Shown here piece after piece: positions 11,784 to 22,005 of a stretch of 64,000 bases of DNA. Source of the stretch: Nitzschia sp. pyKryTriq1 (Eukaryota > Bacillariophyta > Bacillariophyceae > Bacillariales > Bacillariaceae). Below the pieces are notes generated by a model that saw nothing but the letters and a program-made list of their open reading frames with translations, searched no databases and was not told the origin of the DNA. The stretch covers positions 569,001 to 633,000 of the forward strand of contig OY101122.1 in the NCBI GenBank assembly GCA_956465555.1, given 5' to 3'. Each line of letters begins with the position of its first letter. Position 1 is the stretch's first letter. A program made the translations under genes and the position numbers.

Positions 11784-12563
11784 ATGTCGTCTCGGGGACG
11801 ATTTATCTTTGTGTTCTTGTTCTGCGCCGCTACCAAAGTGGACGGTTTCCAACCATCGCCGGCGCGCACAATTACAATCGACCGCCCAGTTCAGAGGTGG
11901 AAGTCGCTTGGGAAGTCGGCTGTCACTCGTTCGCATGGCATTGCACCTAGGGCGGTAAATGTTCTCTTTGCCTCGCCTGACGACGCGCAGTCTGGGGGTG
12001 GCGAAGGGCAAAAGACGAGATCTATAAACGACCTGCTGAGTGAACTTGGGCTGTCCTTCAAAATTCGCGCTGAAGAAAACATTCAAAAGTCAAAGGAAGC
12101 CACAAGCAGGTCACGACGCATCTTCTGCGCCCTCGTGGCTAGCACCTATTTTTTGATTTTCCTTTTCTACCGCGCTTATCGTGGGTTTTTTGTGCTGTTG
12201 CCTGCCGTATTCCGACGCGTGTATTCTAGATTGGAGACAACTGTCGAAACTGACCTTTCTTTGGAGGACGGAGCGGGAGCATCTTCTTCTGTGAAGTCAC
12301 CGTCCTGGAAGACCAAAGTGACAGTATCCGTCCTGGCAACGGTCGTAACAATTTCTTACGTGATCGGTGGTGTCATGCGGATTGTGAGTAAATTTTTTCG
12401 AACAGTTGGAAAGACGAGTTCGGTTTCCGAGTCATTTGGAGCTGCGGCCAAAGAGGCTGTAGACCACGAAGACCGAATCAGACGTCGGATGTCGCTTTCA
12501 GATGACGGGGGGAAGTCGGCAATCGAATCTTCGGGCTCAAAAAATGATGGTTTGTCCCCTTGA
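11784..12563 (+). CDS. Predicted plastid membrane protein, 259 residues
   Basis: Single exon. The start at 11784 gives a compact signal peptide (MSSRGRFIFVFLFCAATKV) cleaved at DG|FQPS, the diatom plastid-targeting motif with Phe at +1; an in-frame ATG at 11760 would only add eight residues. Two hydrophobic stretches (around ALVASTYFLIFLFYRAYRG and VSVLATVVTISYVIGGVM) look like membrane helices, separated by an acidic, serine-rich loop. The charged C-terminal tail is rich in Arg, Asp and Ser. I do not recognise the family. Location in a plastid membrane is inferred from the pre-sequence and helices. Confidence 0.72.
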   Translation: MSSRGRFIFVFLFCAATKVDGFQPSPARTITIDRPVQRWKSLGKSAVTRSHGIAPRAVNVLFASPDDAQSGGGEGQKTRSINDLLSELGLSFKIRAEENIQKSKEATSRSRRIFCALVASTYFLIFLFYRAYRGFFVLLPAVFRRVYSRLETTVETDLSLEDGAGASSSVKSPSWKTKVTVSVLATVVTISYVIGGVMRIVSKFFRTVGKTSSVSESFGAAAKEAVDHEDRIRRRMSLSDDGGKSAIESSGSKNDGLSP

Positions 12564-12714
12564 GCGTAACATGGACAAAACTACCACTGCAGTACCGGTA
12601 TTCAAATCGAGGTCAAATCTACAGTCAGCGCCTGAAAATTTAAAATCACGCATACAATAAGGAAGCCTACTGTACATAGTTGGCTACATACAAGTCTCGT
12701 AGTAATCTGAGGTC

Positions 12715-15700
12715 TTAATGATCGTCTTCAGGCATAGGGGCAATGAGATTCTGCTCGAAACTGCCCTGCAGCAAGAAGGTAAACGGGAAGCGGTATCTCA
12801 TACATGACAGCAAAAGGTTCCAAAAGAGGACAGAATTCTTGTACTCTTGTTCCCGCCAGGTCGGGCTGATTAAGTTTTCGATTCCCTCTCGATCGTTCAT
12901 CACGGATCGGATTTCTTTTTGGAGTACCCACGGTGAAAGACGCTCACACATAAGAGGAGACGAAGGACCCTTCGACCCCACGAACGACGGAGAAGAGCTT
13001 TGTACGCAGAAATGAGGGACAAAGCGCTGAGTGCAATTGGGGCACGAGGTTGTATAGTCGTTGGAGTCACCCTTGGTCCATCCATTGACCACGTCGTCGT
13101 CAGACAACAGGAAATTGCAGCGAGGGCAGGTCTCATTATCGGTATCGACGGAGCTGAAAATGCGTACAACATGCGATGCAACATCAATTGGGCTCTCGTG
13201 AGAAAGCGAGCGCAAGCAGTGACAGCGAAACTACATGCTCCGAAGTATTTCGTGCAACTTACATATCGGGAAAGACAATCTCCAATAGATTCTCCCCCAA
13301 TTCAATCTGACGCTCGACACCTTCAGTGACGAAAAATTCAACCCGGCTCTCCTCAGCCTTCTGCGTTGCACGCTTCGCATCTTGCTTCCTCGACATGAAA
13401 TTTCTGAATTTCTGAATAGAGGATCCAACCGTGTCTTGTTCGTCGTTGGTTTCATCGTCCGAATCGCCGTCGTTGTTTTTGCCACGAAGTCGGTCCAAGA
13501 AAGTGCGCTTTTGAAGTCTGTTCCAATCCATTTCAACTGCAGTGCTATTTGCCCATTCTGAACGAGTAGGTACCATATTGAAGGTCAGCAAGGTGGCTCG
13601 TATTTTAAACATCTTGAACATATTTCATTACACTCTGACTGAACTTACCTGGGAGATCCTCCTCCTTGGTTCCCTTCTTCCAGGTTGTTTCCGATGAAAA
13701 TGCAGAAACTAGACATGCATAAACCGTGCCATCCGCGACTATTCCGTCCTCGTGCATTTTCGGCAAGAGATCAGTTGCGCGCTTTGTGTCACCCACTCGA
13801 CCGCATGCGTCAATCAAACATTGGTAAGCCTCAGGGTCGGCCCGCAGTGCACGCTTTTTCATCATCGTAAGCATTTCGAAGGCAAGGCCAAGTTGGGCCC
13901 TGCCAGTAGCCTTTGCCTCCTCAATCTGCAACGTTGACAAGGAGTCTGTGAAGCGGCGCCTTGGCTCGGAAGACGCGCCCGTGGAATCTGGAAAAGTTTC
14001 ATCCAGGGTTTCTCCGTTTCTGCTATCGCCAGACACTTCGTCCGGCAGCGCATCCTTAATTTTTGTGGTGTGCGTGCGAGCACTTGCTGTACCCCTCTCA
14101 GTACCGATATCATCCTTGGTCTCGCCTAGCATTCCGCCCATTGCCGGTCTTGCGGTTTTCATTTCGGCAACACCGTCCTTTTCATCTTCAGAAATGGCAT
14201 CCCTAGTAGTAGACGATTCTTCATCAGTAGCGACTGTCTCAGTATCGGCGGAACTTGCGGGGACATACGTGGATAGAATCGTTTTGCCAGGTGCATCAGC
14301 GTCGTAGTCCAGTTGCAGTAACTCTTTTCCAACCATTGCTGTAAACGCCATAAAGAAAACGGTAAAAGTCGCAACCTCCGGAGAAGGGGGGCTTTCCTGT
14401 AACATGGAGCTCGGGTTAGAAATGATGAAAACTGCATGATGCATATATTTAGACACGGGCGCAGCCAACTCACCGGGTCAAGAGTTGAATGAGCTCTCTG
14501 AATGTGGAGCCGCTTGTCCTTCGGCTGCATAGCGGTTTTCTTTCGACGGAATTGCGCGGCGTCTTTCTTCTGTCGATCAAATTCAGCGATCACGGCGGCA
14601 GGAAGGGGTCGAGGGGTTGAAAAGAGCTCTTCTCGAAATTCCGACGGGAAGTTGTCGTAGGTGTAACGCAATTTATGTTTCCCCAGAATTTCCGCTGCTT
14701 TATCCTGGACACTTTTGTATGCATCGCTCACTTGGCTTCTGGAGGAAGTGCTCGCTGAGCCTAGGCTAATATCGTCAGACTGTTGCGACTCGGAAACGGT
14801 GACGATACCATCAACCTCAGCGATCGGAGGGAGATCTTCCATGCAGGGCTCCGGTGGTACAATGGTCTTAAGTTTGCGGTGCACGCGTGCACTTTGAAGC
14901 AAGGGTTCGATGTCTTTTTTGAAAGAAAAGCCAGAGCCGAGGAAATTCTTCGCGCCTTTTCGTTCAGCTTGGGCAGAAAGGCCAGTGGCCTGCAAGAGAC
15001 GCCCCCCGACATCCACATTTGAGAGAATGCCCGCATTCTTTAGGAATCGATCGACAGCCAAGTCAAAAAAAGCAACGTCGGCTTCACCACTGCCATACAG
15101 ACGTTTTGTCACGAAATTATCAAACATTTGAGTCCCAATGAATTGCTCAAGAAAACCGCGCATATCATATCTTTGAGATTCAATGAATTCCTTGGAACGA
15201 AAACCGGCTCCTCCATAAGAACCTTCGTTGTGCTTGGAAGGGAATATAAGGTATTTGCGATAGTTCCGGAGCACATACACGAAAGTGTCCAGAAATGCTT
15301 CCTGAACTGCATCCCATTCGGACTGTTTACGAAACCCTTGTTTATCACCAGGTGTGATCGCTCGCAGCGGATCCTGATCATTCCACTCCATCCCTGATGT
15401 ATCGTTGCCGTTGAGGAGATTCTTGCGTGACTCTTCAGGAGTGAACATTAGATGAAACGCTTCGTCAAATAAAGATAGTCTACCTTCCCACATAGCTTCA
15501 GCCATTTGTTTGATGTGTGATGGAAGTCGAGATCCACTGTCTGAATAATCATCGTTTCTTCTCAAAGAGCGTGCTTCGCGAAAGACCATTCCTGCATTCT
15601 CTTCGAGCTGGTTTCGAAGGCACGATTCTTGATATGGCGGTAGTGGAGGAAGAGGTTCCGTGTCCGGGCCCAAAGTTACCAGATTTTTATCGAGGTCTAC

Positions 15701-16811
15701 AACAACACACTCTGCACTCAAATCATAGAGAGCATCAGCAAGATTTGCCTTGTTGATACCACAAAGGAAAGGCATCGGGGCCGATAGGATTGGGATGAGA
15801 AAGTGCGGGAGCACAGGAATGTAGGCATGTGACCATCGCATCGGAAACAACAGTGACAACAAGATTTCGGCGCTCGTAGTCAAAATTGACAGCTGGGTCG
15901 AAGTCAACAGCACCTGGCGTTCCAACACAAGGCAGTGCCACACGAGAATGATATTGTCGATATCCAGGCATTCAAAAAGGTGCGAGAAAGGCAAACTGAC
16001 CCAAGCAATGGGTTGGTTGTGCGGAGGGGACCAAATCTTGATGATTGAGTCAAGGATGGTCGTTTGGACCTCAAAAGATCCCGGAGGAGGTGCAGGGATC
16101 TCGCAACATATATTCGTAATGTACCTCTCGATTGGCAATGTCATCTCTCCCATTTTCGACAGCCGGTTGAGCTGTGTCAGGTATTCGCGGAAGGCCATCA
16201 AATAGGGATACGTCGAGAGCAAGACAACACATTTTGGAAGGAAAACATCATGGTCCGCTTGATCCTGTTTGCCCTCCTGCCCATTTTTTCTCCGTCCAGA
16301 GATCTTGTAAGGCTCCCAGAGAGTCAAGCATGTGCCGTACATCTGCTTTGCAGTCCCTCCAGTCGCTACAAAGTAGTGAATCTGTCGATGACACGAGTAA
16401 GTCGTTCGAATCGCAGTGTGCGTCGATAAAGGAGATTAAGAAACCTCGAAAACGTACCTTTGGCATGTGGTTTTCTTTCTTTAGCTGCATCGAGCCCGAC
16501 GGGTGGCAAAAAAAGGTCACGTTCTCGTGCAGAGGATTGTCTTCATGATCAAACAGAGGATAGCGCGCTGTGATCTGCGGCTTGAAGCCGCGGAGTACTT
16601 CCACGTCCTCGTCGTCGAAACTTGTAGACAAATTCATTTCCTGTCCTTTCTGCAAGCCAGTTTCGTCATCCTCCCGCGGGATGGAAGAGACAACTACGAG
16701 ATATTCCACAAGCCGGCGCCCGTCACTTTTCTCCAACCCCGTTAGCTTCTTCTTTTTCGTACCCTCCGCGGTCACTTCTCCGCCGTCTGGGGACGGTGTT
16801 ACAAGCACCAT
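12715..16811 (-). CDS. DENND4-like DENN-domain Rab exchange factor with PPR segment
   Basis: Five exons: 16811-16458, 16381-14474, 14396-13649, 13557-13263, 13192-12715; phases close exactly to 1260 residues. Exon 1 and the start of exon 2 give the upstream DENN module (IHYFVATGGTAKQMYGTCL). The central DENN follows (LVWHCLVLERQVLLTS, FLIPILSAPMPFLCGI), then the downstream DENN. Residues about 915-1000 form PPR/TPR-like helices (DPEAYQCLIDACGRVGDTKR). The C-terminus has a paired CxxC cluster (CPRCNFLLSDDD ... CPNCTQRFVP) like the tail of animal DENND4 proteins. This family loads GTP onto Rab GTPases of the Rab10/Rab8 group in secretory and recycling traffic. The exact Rab is unknown. The exon 5 acceptor (GAG|AG) was chosen on phase. 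Confidence 0.87.
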
Positions 16812-17286
16812 TATATTCTCTTTTTCTCGTTGGTAATAACACGAAGCGTTCTGATCAGAGCACGACTCCCCAACTTGAAACGCTGGTCTCGAGTACCGGA
16901 GTTGGCTACCAATATATACTGTCTGTGCGAGTGCTGATCTATGAAGAAAGAGCCTATCCTTTACTCCTACAGTACCAGTACTCAGGTGGGCTTCTTTTAC
17001 AGTGTAAGAAGTGCCTGGCAGGATTACTTGTACTGGGTACAGGAGTGGAGCAACAATAACAATTTACAAGAAGGAAAACAGACTTCGACGACTATTTTGT
17101 TGTTGCGTATTGCCTCCTACACTACTTGGTCTACTGGTACAAGTACAGTACGGTATATGTATGCCGTACGGCGTACTCGTATCATACCGGTATTTGCTGG
17201 GGGTATTTTTTATATAAAATAATATATACTTGTACCACGGTCGGTGCAAGGGTCGGTGTGCGGGCGGCATTGGTCGGGGGGAAAGA
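16812..17286. other. Intergenic region, probable divergent promoter
   Basis: This is the left part of the gap between the start of the DENN gene (minus) and the start of the XPG-like gene (plus). It has repeated GTACCAG/TACTG motifs and no supported gene; the overlapping short frames lack any domain. Confidence 0.5.
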
Positions 17287-17321
17287 CATAAGGCGCGTCG
17301 CGCGAGCGAGTGGTACGACCC
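17287..17321 (+). repeat. 35-bp inverted repeat, left copy
   Basis: The sequence starting CATAAGGCGCGTCGCGCGAG and ending TGGTACGACCC is perfectly matched, in inverted orientation, by 20149-20183. The pair encloses the XPG-like/SWIM gene. This copy ends 236 bp before that gene's start. No target-site duplication could be recognised. Confidence 0.85.
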
Positions 17322-17557
17322 TGCCTCAAAGATCGTTTTTTCTTCTCATTTCGCGCGCATTTGCTTCCACGGTTCCCTCCGACCTCATCCTCCATCCAAC
17401 CGATGTTCCGCCCTCTGTCCTATTTGTATCCTCAAACATGATGTTGCTGTCTACACGTCCACGATCACGATCATCTCCATACGATCATAATCGGCGCAAC
17501 TGACAGCGTGGAACCAACACCTAATATTTCAGGTAAGCTATGATCATACTTTTGACG

Positions 17558-19722
17558 ATGGGTGTGAAAGATGCATGTTCGCTCTTGAAGGACGGTAAGG
17601 GAACGTCTCACAGCTTGTCGGCTATTCGTAGGCAACATGGGGTTGTCAATCCAGTGGTCGCTGTGGATGTATCCATTTATTTGCACAAGGCAAAGGCGTC
17701 CGTCGGTGTCCTCAGACAAGTTTTCATGGTGCCTCCGGTTCCAGTGACGGAAGTGGTCAAGCATTTCAGTGGGGTGGTAACCATTCTTCGCCATTTTAAA
17801 TTCGGTGCCTTATTTGTCTTCGATGGAAAGTACCATCCTGGAAAGGCTGACACGCATCGTACTCGCTACCACGATCGGGAGACTCTGTTGGTGGACCTTG
17901 AGATAGCGTACCAGGATGAAGAGACTACATTCGACGACATCGAGAAGCTACAAAAGGCTGCAGCGCATGTCCGCGAGGACATGATCTACGAAATAGTGCA
18001 ATATGCCAGGGCGGAAAGTATACCTATCATTGGGGCTCCGTTCGAGGCCGATAGCCAAATCCATTCTCTCCTTCTACAAAACATCGCAGACTATGCTCTT
18101 ACGAACGATGGGGACATTGCCTATCAAGGCGCCCCAAGGACAATAATGGATCTGCAACAGAATGGCAGGTGCAATCTTGTAAGGAATGAACGTCTCTTGC
18201 AAACGAAACTGAAAGAACTGTTTCAGTCGCCCCGTGACCTGGAACAGCGCGATCTAACAATGTTTGCCTGTTTCCAAGGCAACGACTATGTTGCAAATAC
18301 GAAAGGGGATGGAAAAGCAAAAAATATCAAACGAATGCAAGAGTGGGTCAAGCTGACTACTCAAGAAGAGAAGAATGAATTCATTTCGAATTACCTAGCC
18401 AGTCACAAGGCTCCAAATCAGACTGCTTTCCGCAGAGCAATTGAACTCTGGGAAAAATCGCCTGCCTTCTTTGTCACTCCATCCAAAGATAATGATAGCC
18501 CAAGGATTGCATTCATGGAAGGGAACTACAATGTTGATCTCCGAGCTATGAATGGAGACCCAGAGAGCGTTCAAGACCAGTGGTGGATTAATGATTCGGA
18601 CGAGACCACGGCAAATCGTCTAGGGTTCATACCGAGCGCCGCGTTGAATGGAGAAGCCGACTACAAGGACATGAGAAAGGCGACGAGTTGTGCCCCGGGT
18701 CTACGATTGAAATGCGCTCTTGGAAAGTACCTACGATCAACGATCAATATTTCACATCGATCTTTGGTAAACGCAACGGTGTTCGGGCAAGGTGTCTGAT
18801 GCATCTTGACTCAGGAAGTTTCGATCTCAAGGACTTGAAATCAACTACAGGAATGAGAAATAATATGAGTCCGAATGATGCCATCCTTGTTGTCGAGGGT
18901 CTGTCCGCGCCGTCCCAGCGTCTTGGTGACAAGGGGATGTATTCTGTGACTCTCGCTTTTAAGTTGGACAGTGAGAATCAAACTACTAAGTTCCTTCCAC
19001 ATCCTGTCAGCAGCTGTACTTGTGCGAATGGTTGTTTCTTCTGTGCGCACATTGGGGCACTGTTTCTTTTGCTGTCGTGCTTTCAAAAGCGACCCACATG
19101 GACCATGGAGGACTGCTTGGCAAAACTTCCAGAGCCAATTCATTCTCTTGTTTCCCTACCGGTCCTAGTCGAGCTAGCTTTCCCTGGACCTACATCGACA
19201 CTCTCAGAGGAAAAGAAGGAAATCCAAAAGGAGATGCTCAAGCGATTTCAGAGCGAACTTGGCTTAGAAAGTGATTCCACTGAAGAGGACAACGACCAAG
19301 ATTCGTCTGGCCCACAAATTCGCGACGAAAATGGAGAACAAGTCCTGTCGTTTGCTTTTCGCAATGAAACACTGACTGTCCCTGATGTGTCTAGTTCCCC
19401 CGAAATCAAAGTATGTGAAGAAGTGACGAAGTGGATTCTGTTGCTCGAGTCATCGGAAGATATATCTGGAGCAGCACAACGACTCAACGTCAAGAAGATA
19501 AAGGAGGCCGCCTCCGAGGCCGCCTGTGAAGTACTCTCACCCAAGAGAGAAAAGCAACAACTTCGTCGACTCTTAGCTCTATACGAGCTGGCCGAAGAAG
19601 ATCTCGAGTTTCGGTCGTTGATAACAATTTATGTCAAAGTCGTCAAGGACCAGATCGACGCCCGTCTAGAGGAATTAAGAGACGTGGAGGATATTGTATA
19701 CGACTCTACTAACAAAGATTAA
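17558..19722 (+). CDS. XPG/FEN1-like nuclease with SWIM zinc finger (frame break near 18.7 kb)
   Basis: The start MGVKDACSLL mimics the Met-Gly start of FEN1-type nucleases, so 17558 was preferred to the upstream in-frame ATG at 17540. The acidic active-site set is complete: VDVSIYL, FVFDGKYHPGK, APFEADSQ, LTNDGDIAYQG, and FQGNDYV. The first frame runs to a stop at 18797-18799. A second frame, coding-like from about 18690 (EMRSWKVP) to 19722, has a SWIM-type finger SCTCANGCFFCAHIGALF (CxCx4CxH) and an acidic C-terminal helical part. The parts overlap out of frame, so an unplaced intron, a natural frameshift or a one-base error in CCCCGGG near 18696 must join them. Together they give roughly 720 residues. 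Structure-specific DNA cleavage is the family role; the SWIM finger suggests nucleic-acid or protein binding. Biological role unknown. Confidence 0.7.
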
Positions 19723-19743
19723 GTTATAGGAACTACAACAGAA

Positions 19744-20049
19744 CTACTCCTCGTTGATCCGTGCTCTCTTCTTTTTCACCTTCTTAGGGTCTTGGGGTGG
19801 AAAATAGTCGGCATGCTTGGCTGGCATTTGAAGCGGGCGATACAAGTTGGCACGGCCATGACCCCAGTCCACTATATCTTGAAAATGGTGGAACTTGTTT
19901 CTCGGAAACACACCCGACAGGCTCTTGACATTTGTAACTCTTTGTGTCCATATGAGGAAGAGTAGGATGAACTTACCGGAAAACTTGAACACAAACAAGA
20001 ATAAAATGAGATTTATGTTTTCAGTTGATGCAAAGGAAACAATTGTCAC
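19744..20049 (-). CDS. Possible 3' part of a small unidentified gene
   Basis: The minus-strand frame ends 22 bp from the stop of the nuclease gene, so the two genes would converge. The part from about 19920 down to 19744 looks protein-like (NKFHHFQDIVDWGHGRANLY, a Pro-rich stretch, then a Lys/Arg tail ending INEE). The 5' side is uncertain: the frame has no ATG, and a GTAAG donor-like site at about 19976 suggests an intron. I do not recognise the family. Confidence 0.35.
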   Translation of the reverse strand: MTIVSFASTENINLILFLFVFKFSGKFILLFLIWTQRVTNVKSLSGVFPRNKFHHFQDIVDWGHGRANLYRPLQMPAKHADYFPPQDPKKVKKKRARINEE

Positions 20050-20148
20050 ATGGTGAGGGAAACGTTCCCTCCATCGTCATCTGCATTGTGTCGGTGGCAA
20101 CGCGCATCAGAATTTTTTGGCGGTGGGGAATTTTCTGTTTTGCAGCCG

Positions 20149-20183
20149 GGGTCGTACCACTCGCTCGCGCGACGCGCCTTATG
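20149..20183 (-). repeat. 35-bp inverted repeat, right copy
   Basis: This is the perfect inverted match of 17287-17321. It lies 427 bp after the stop of the nuclease/SWIM gene and 342 bp before the antenna gene start. Inside the repeats both copies continue with a weakly similar CTGC/CAAA stretch, while the outer flanks differ completely. Confidence 0.85.
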
Positions 20184-20524
20184 GCACTACTTGTCCTCGA
20201 GGATTTTCTTCTGAGAGATGATGATGATGCGAGCCAGCCAGACGCGCGACTGACGGACGCCGTGCTAGCGTGATCCGTGATCTGAAAGAGGGGATGAGTG
20301 AATGAATGAACACAAAATAATCCCCACCTTGCTTATGTACTGTACTCAACACTCCCCCTGTTCTGGGGCTTTCGCGTACTTCGTACAGACAGTTGAAGTC
20401 CAAAGATCGCATGGAAAGAAAACATATAACTGCCTCTACGAGTAAGTACTGTACTGGTAAAGTAGTCTCGGATCCGACATCCTTTTTCTGTTCATTATCG
20501 TAATCGAACATCTCATCGTAAACC

Positions 20525-21118
20525 ATGAAGACCGCAATTATCGCCTCCTTGATCGCCTCTGCTGCTGCTTTTGCCCCTGCTAAGCAGACCGCACGTTCCG
20601 TTGCTGTCAAAGCCTTCGAGGGCGAACTTGGGGCCCAGCCCCCGCTTGGTTTCTTTGACCCCCTTGGATTGGTTGCCGATGGTAACGAGTCGAACTTCGA
20701 TCGCCTACGATATGTCGAGATCAAGCATGGGCGTATTGCTATGCTTGCCGTCGTTGGTTACCTTATCACCGAGGCAGGAATCCGTCTTCCTGGAAACATC
20801 GCCATTGATGGAACCAAATTTGCTGACATCCCCTCTGGCTTCGCCGCTGTGAGCGCCGTCCCTGGTGCCGGGCTTCTCCAATTGTTTGCCTTCATTGGGT
20901 TCCTTGAGATCTTCGTCATGAAGGATATCACCGGGGGAGAGTTTGTTGGTGACTTCCGCAACGGATTCATTGATTATGGGTGGGACTCTTTCGACGAAGA
21001 GACCAAGTTCTCGAAGCGAGCCATTGAACTCAACCAAGGCCGCGCTGCCATGATGGGCATTCTCGCTCTCATGGTCCACGAGAAGCTTGGAGTCTCTTTG
21101 ATCCCTGGATCGCCTTAA
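20525..21118 (+). CDS. Lhcf: Fucoxanthin-chlorophyll a/c light-harvesting protein
   Basis: Intronless, 197 residues, the usual length of diatom Lhcf antenna proteins. The N-terminus is a bipartite plastid pre-sequence: a signal peptide ending ASAAA|FAPA with Phe at +1. The mature part has the two conserved chlorophyll-binding helices, RLRYVEIKHGRIAMLAVVGY (helix 1) and RAIELNQGRAAMMGILALMV (helix 3), with a middle membrane helix LLQLFAFIGFLEIFVMKD between them. The signature GDFRNGFIDYGWDSFDEE and the end HEKLGVSLIPG are typical. It binds fucoxanthin, chlorophyll a and chlorophyll c in the thylakoid and passes excitation to the photosystems. Expression is expected to be light-dependent, but no regulatory site could be assigned. 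Confidence 0.97.
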   Translation: MKTAIIASLIASAAAFAPAKQTARSVAVKAFEGELGAQPPLGFFDPLGLVADGNESNFDRLRYVEIKHGRIAMLAVVGYLITEAGIRLPGNIAIDGTKFADIPSGFAAVSAVPGAGLLQLFAFIGFLEIFVMKDITGGEFVGDFRNGFIDYGWDSFDEETKFSKRAIELNQGRAAMMGILALMVHEKLGVSLIPGSP

Positions 21119-22005
21119 ATCTTTTCTACGTGGTCGTTCTATCTTTATAATTGGAATCATCCGTGAAAATACTTCTACTAGGTTGAACAAATAGGTTTAT
21201 CAACTAGCACTGTATCGAAGTGGTATACTTGCATGCCATGAGATGACTACCGGTAGTTGACAGTGATGCTGATGTGTGCTTTCCAAGCATCATCATATTG
21301 GGACACACTCTCATCCTGCTACTCTAGGTGTCACATGCGTGCCATGTTTTTTAAAACAGAGCGAATGCCAACAAGCAGGAGGAAATAATAGTGGTCAACA
21401 GGGCAAATGCATTGCTGTCCAACGAGGAGCTGCAAGAAAGGAGCTCGCCCGCAATTCTGTGCATCTCAACTACTGCGCTGTGTACTCCATATACCACTTG
21501 CTGATCATGGCAATGCAACAGGTGGGCTACAAGTATTCAAAGTTTCCGCATCGGCCACCGATTCATTCTTCCAAAGGCAAGCTGGCCGATGCCTCTGAAT
21601 ATGGAGCTACCACCCACCACCGAAAAAAGGAAAAAAGAAGCAGGTACTCTCACCATAGAACTAAAGTCCACAAATGCTCGGATGAACTGTTCCCAAATAA
21701 AATTACACCACAGCATGTCCCATATGAGCAACAAGACGCATTCCGGGCACCGTCCACTACTTTTTCTCATGCTATTCTACAGTATGACTAATTCGTACAA
21801 AACCAAAGTAAAACGCCGGTATGTATTTATGTGGTTGTGGGGAAATATCCTGAAATGATTCATAAGGCGGCATTGAAAACATCTTTTCATGAATGGATGA
21901 GCACCGGCAGTAGTTGTCAAACACCAGAGCGACATTGGCGGCATCTTGCTCGTACGCGCGGATCGCTGACCGACAGACCGTGCAATTTTCGCGGCCCTGT
22001 CATTT
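21119..22005. other. Intergenic region, no gene seen
   Basis: The region lies between the antenna gene stop and the stop of the minus-strand phosphatase, so it holds two 3' ends. Several open frames of 60-170 codons exist, but their translations lack domain character and read like random sequence. A TATTGG/CATCATCAT stretch near 21280 is the only simple-sequence feature. Confidence 0.5.

Noticed and set aside
21276-21791. Plus-strand open frame of 171 codons after the antenna gene
   Set aside because: The composition is random-like, with no domain and no targeting signal, and it overlaps a region of simple repeats.
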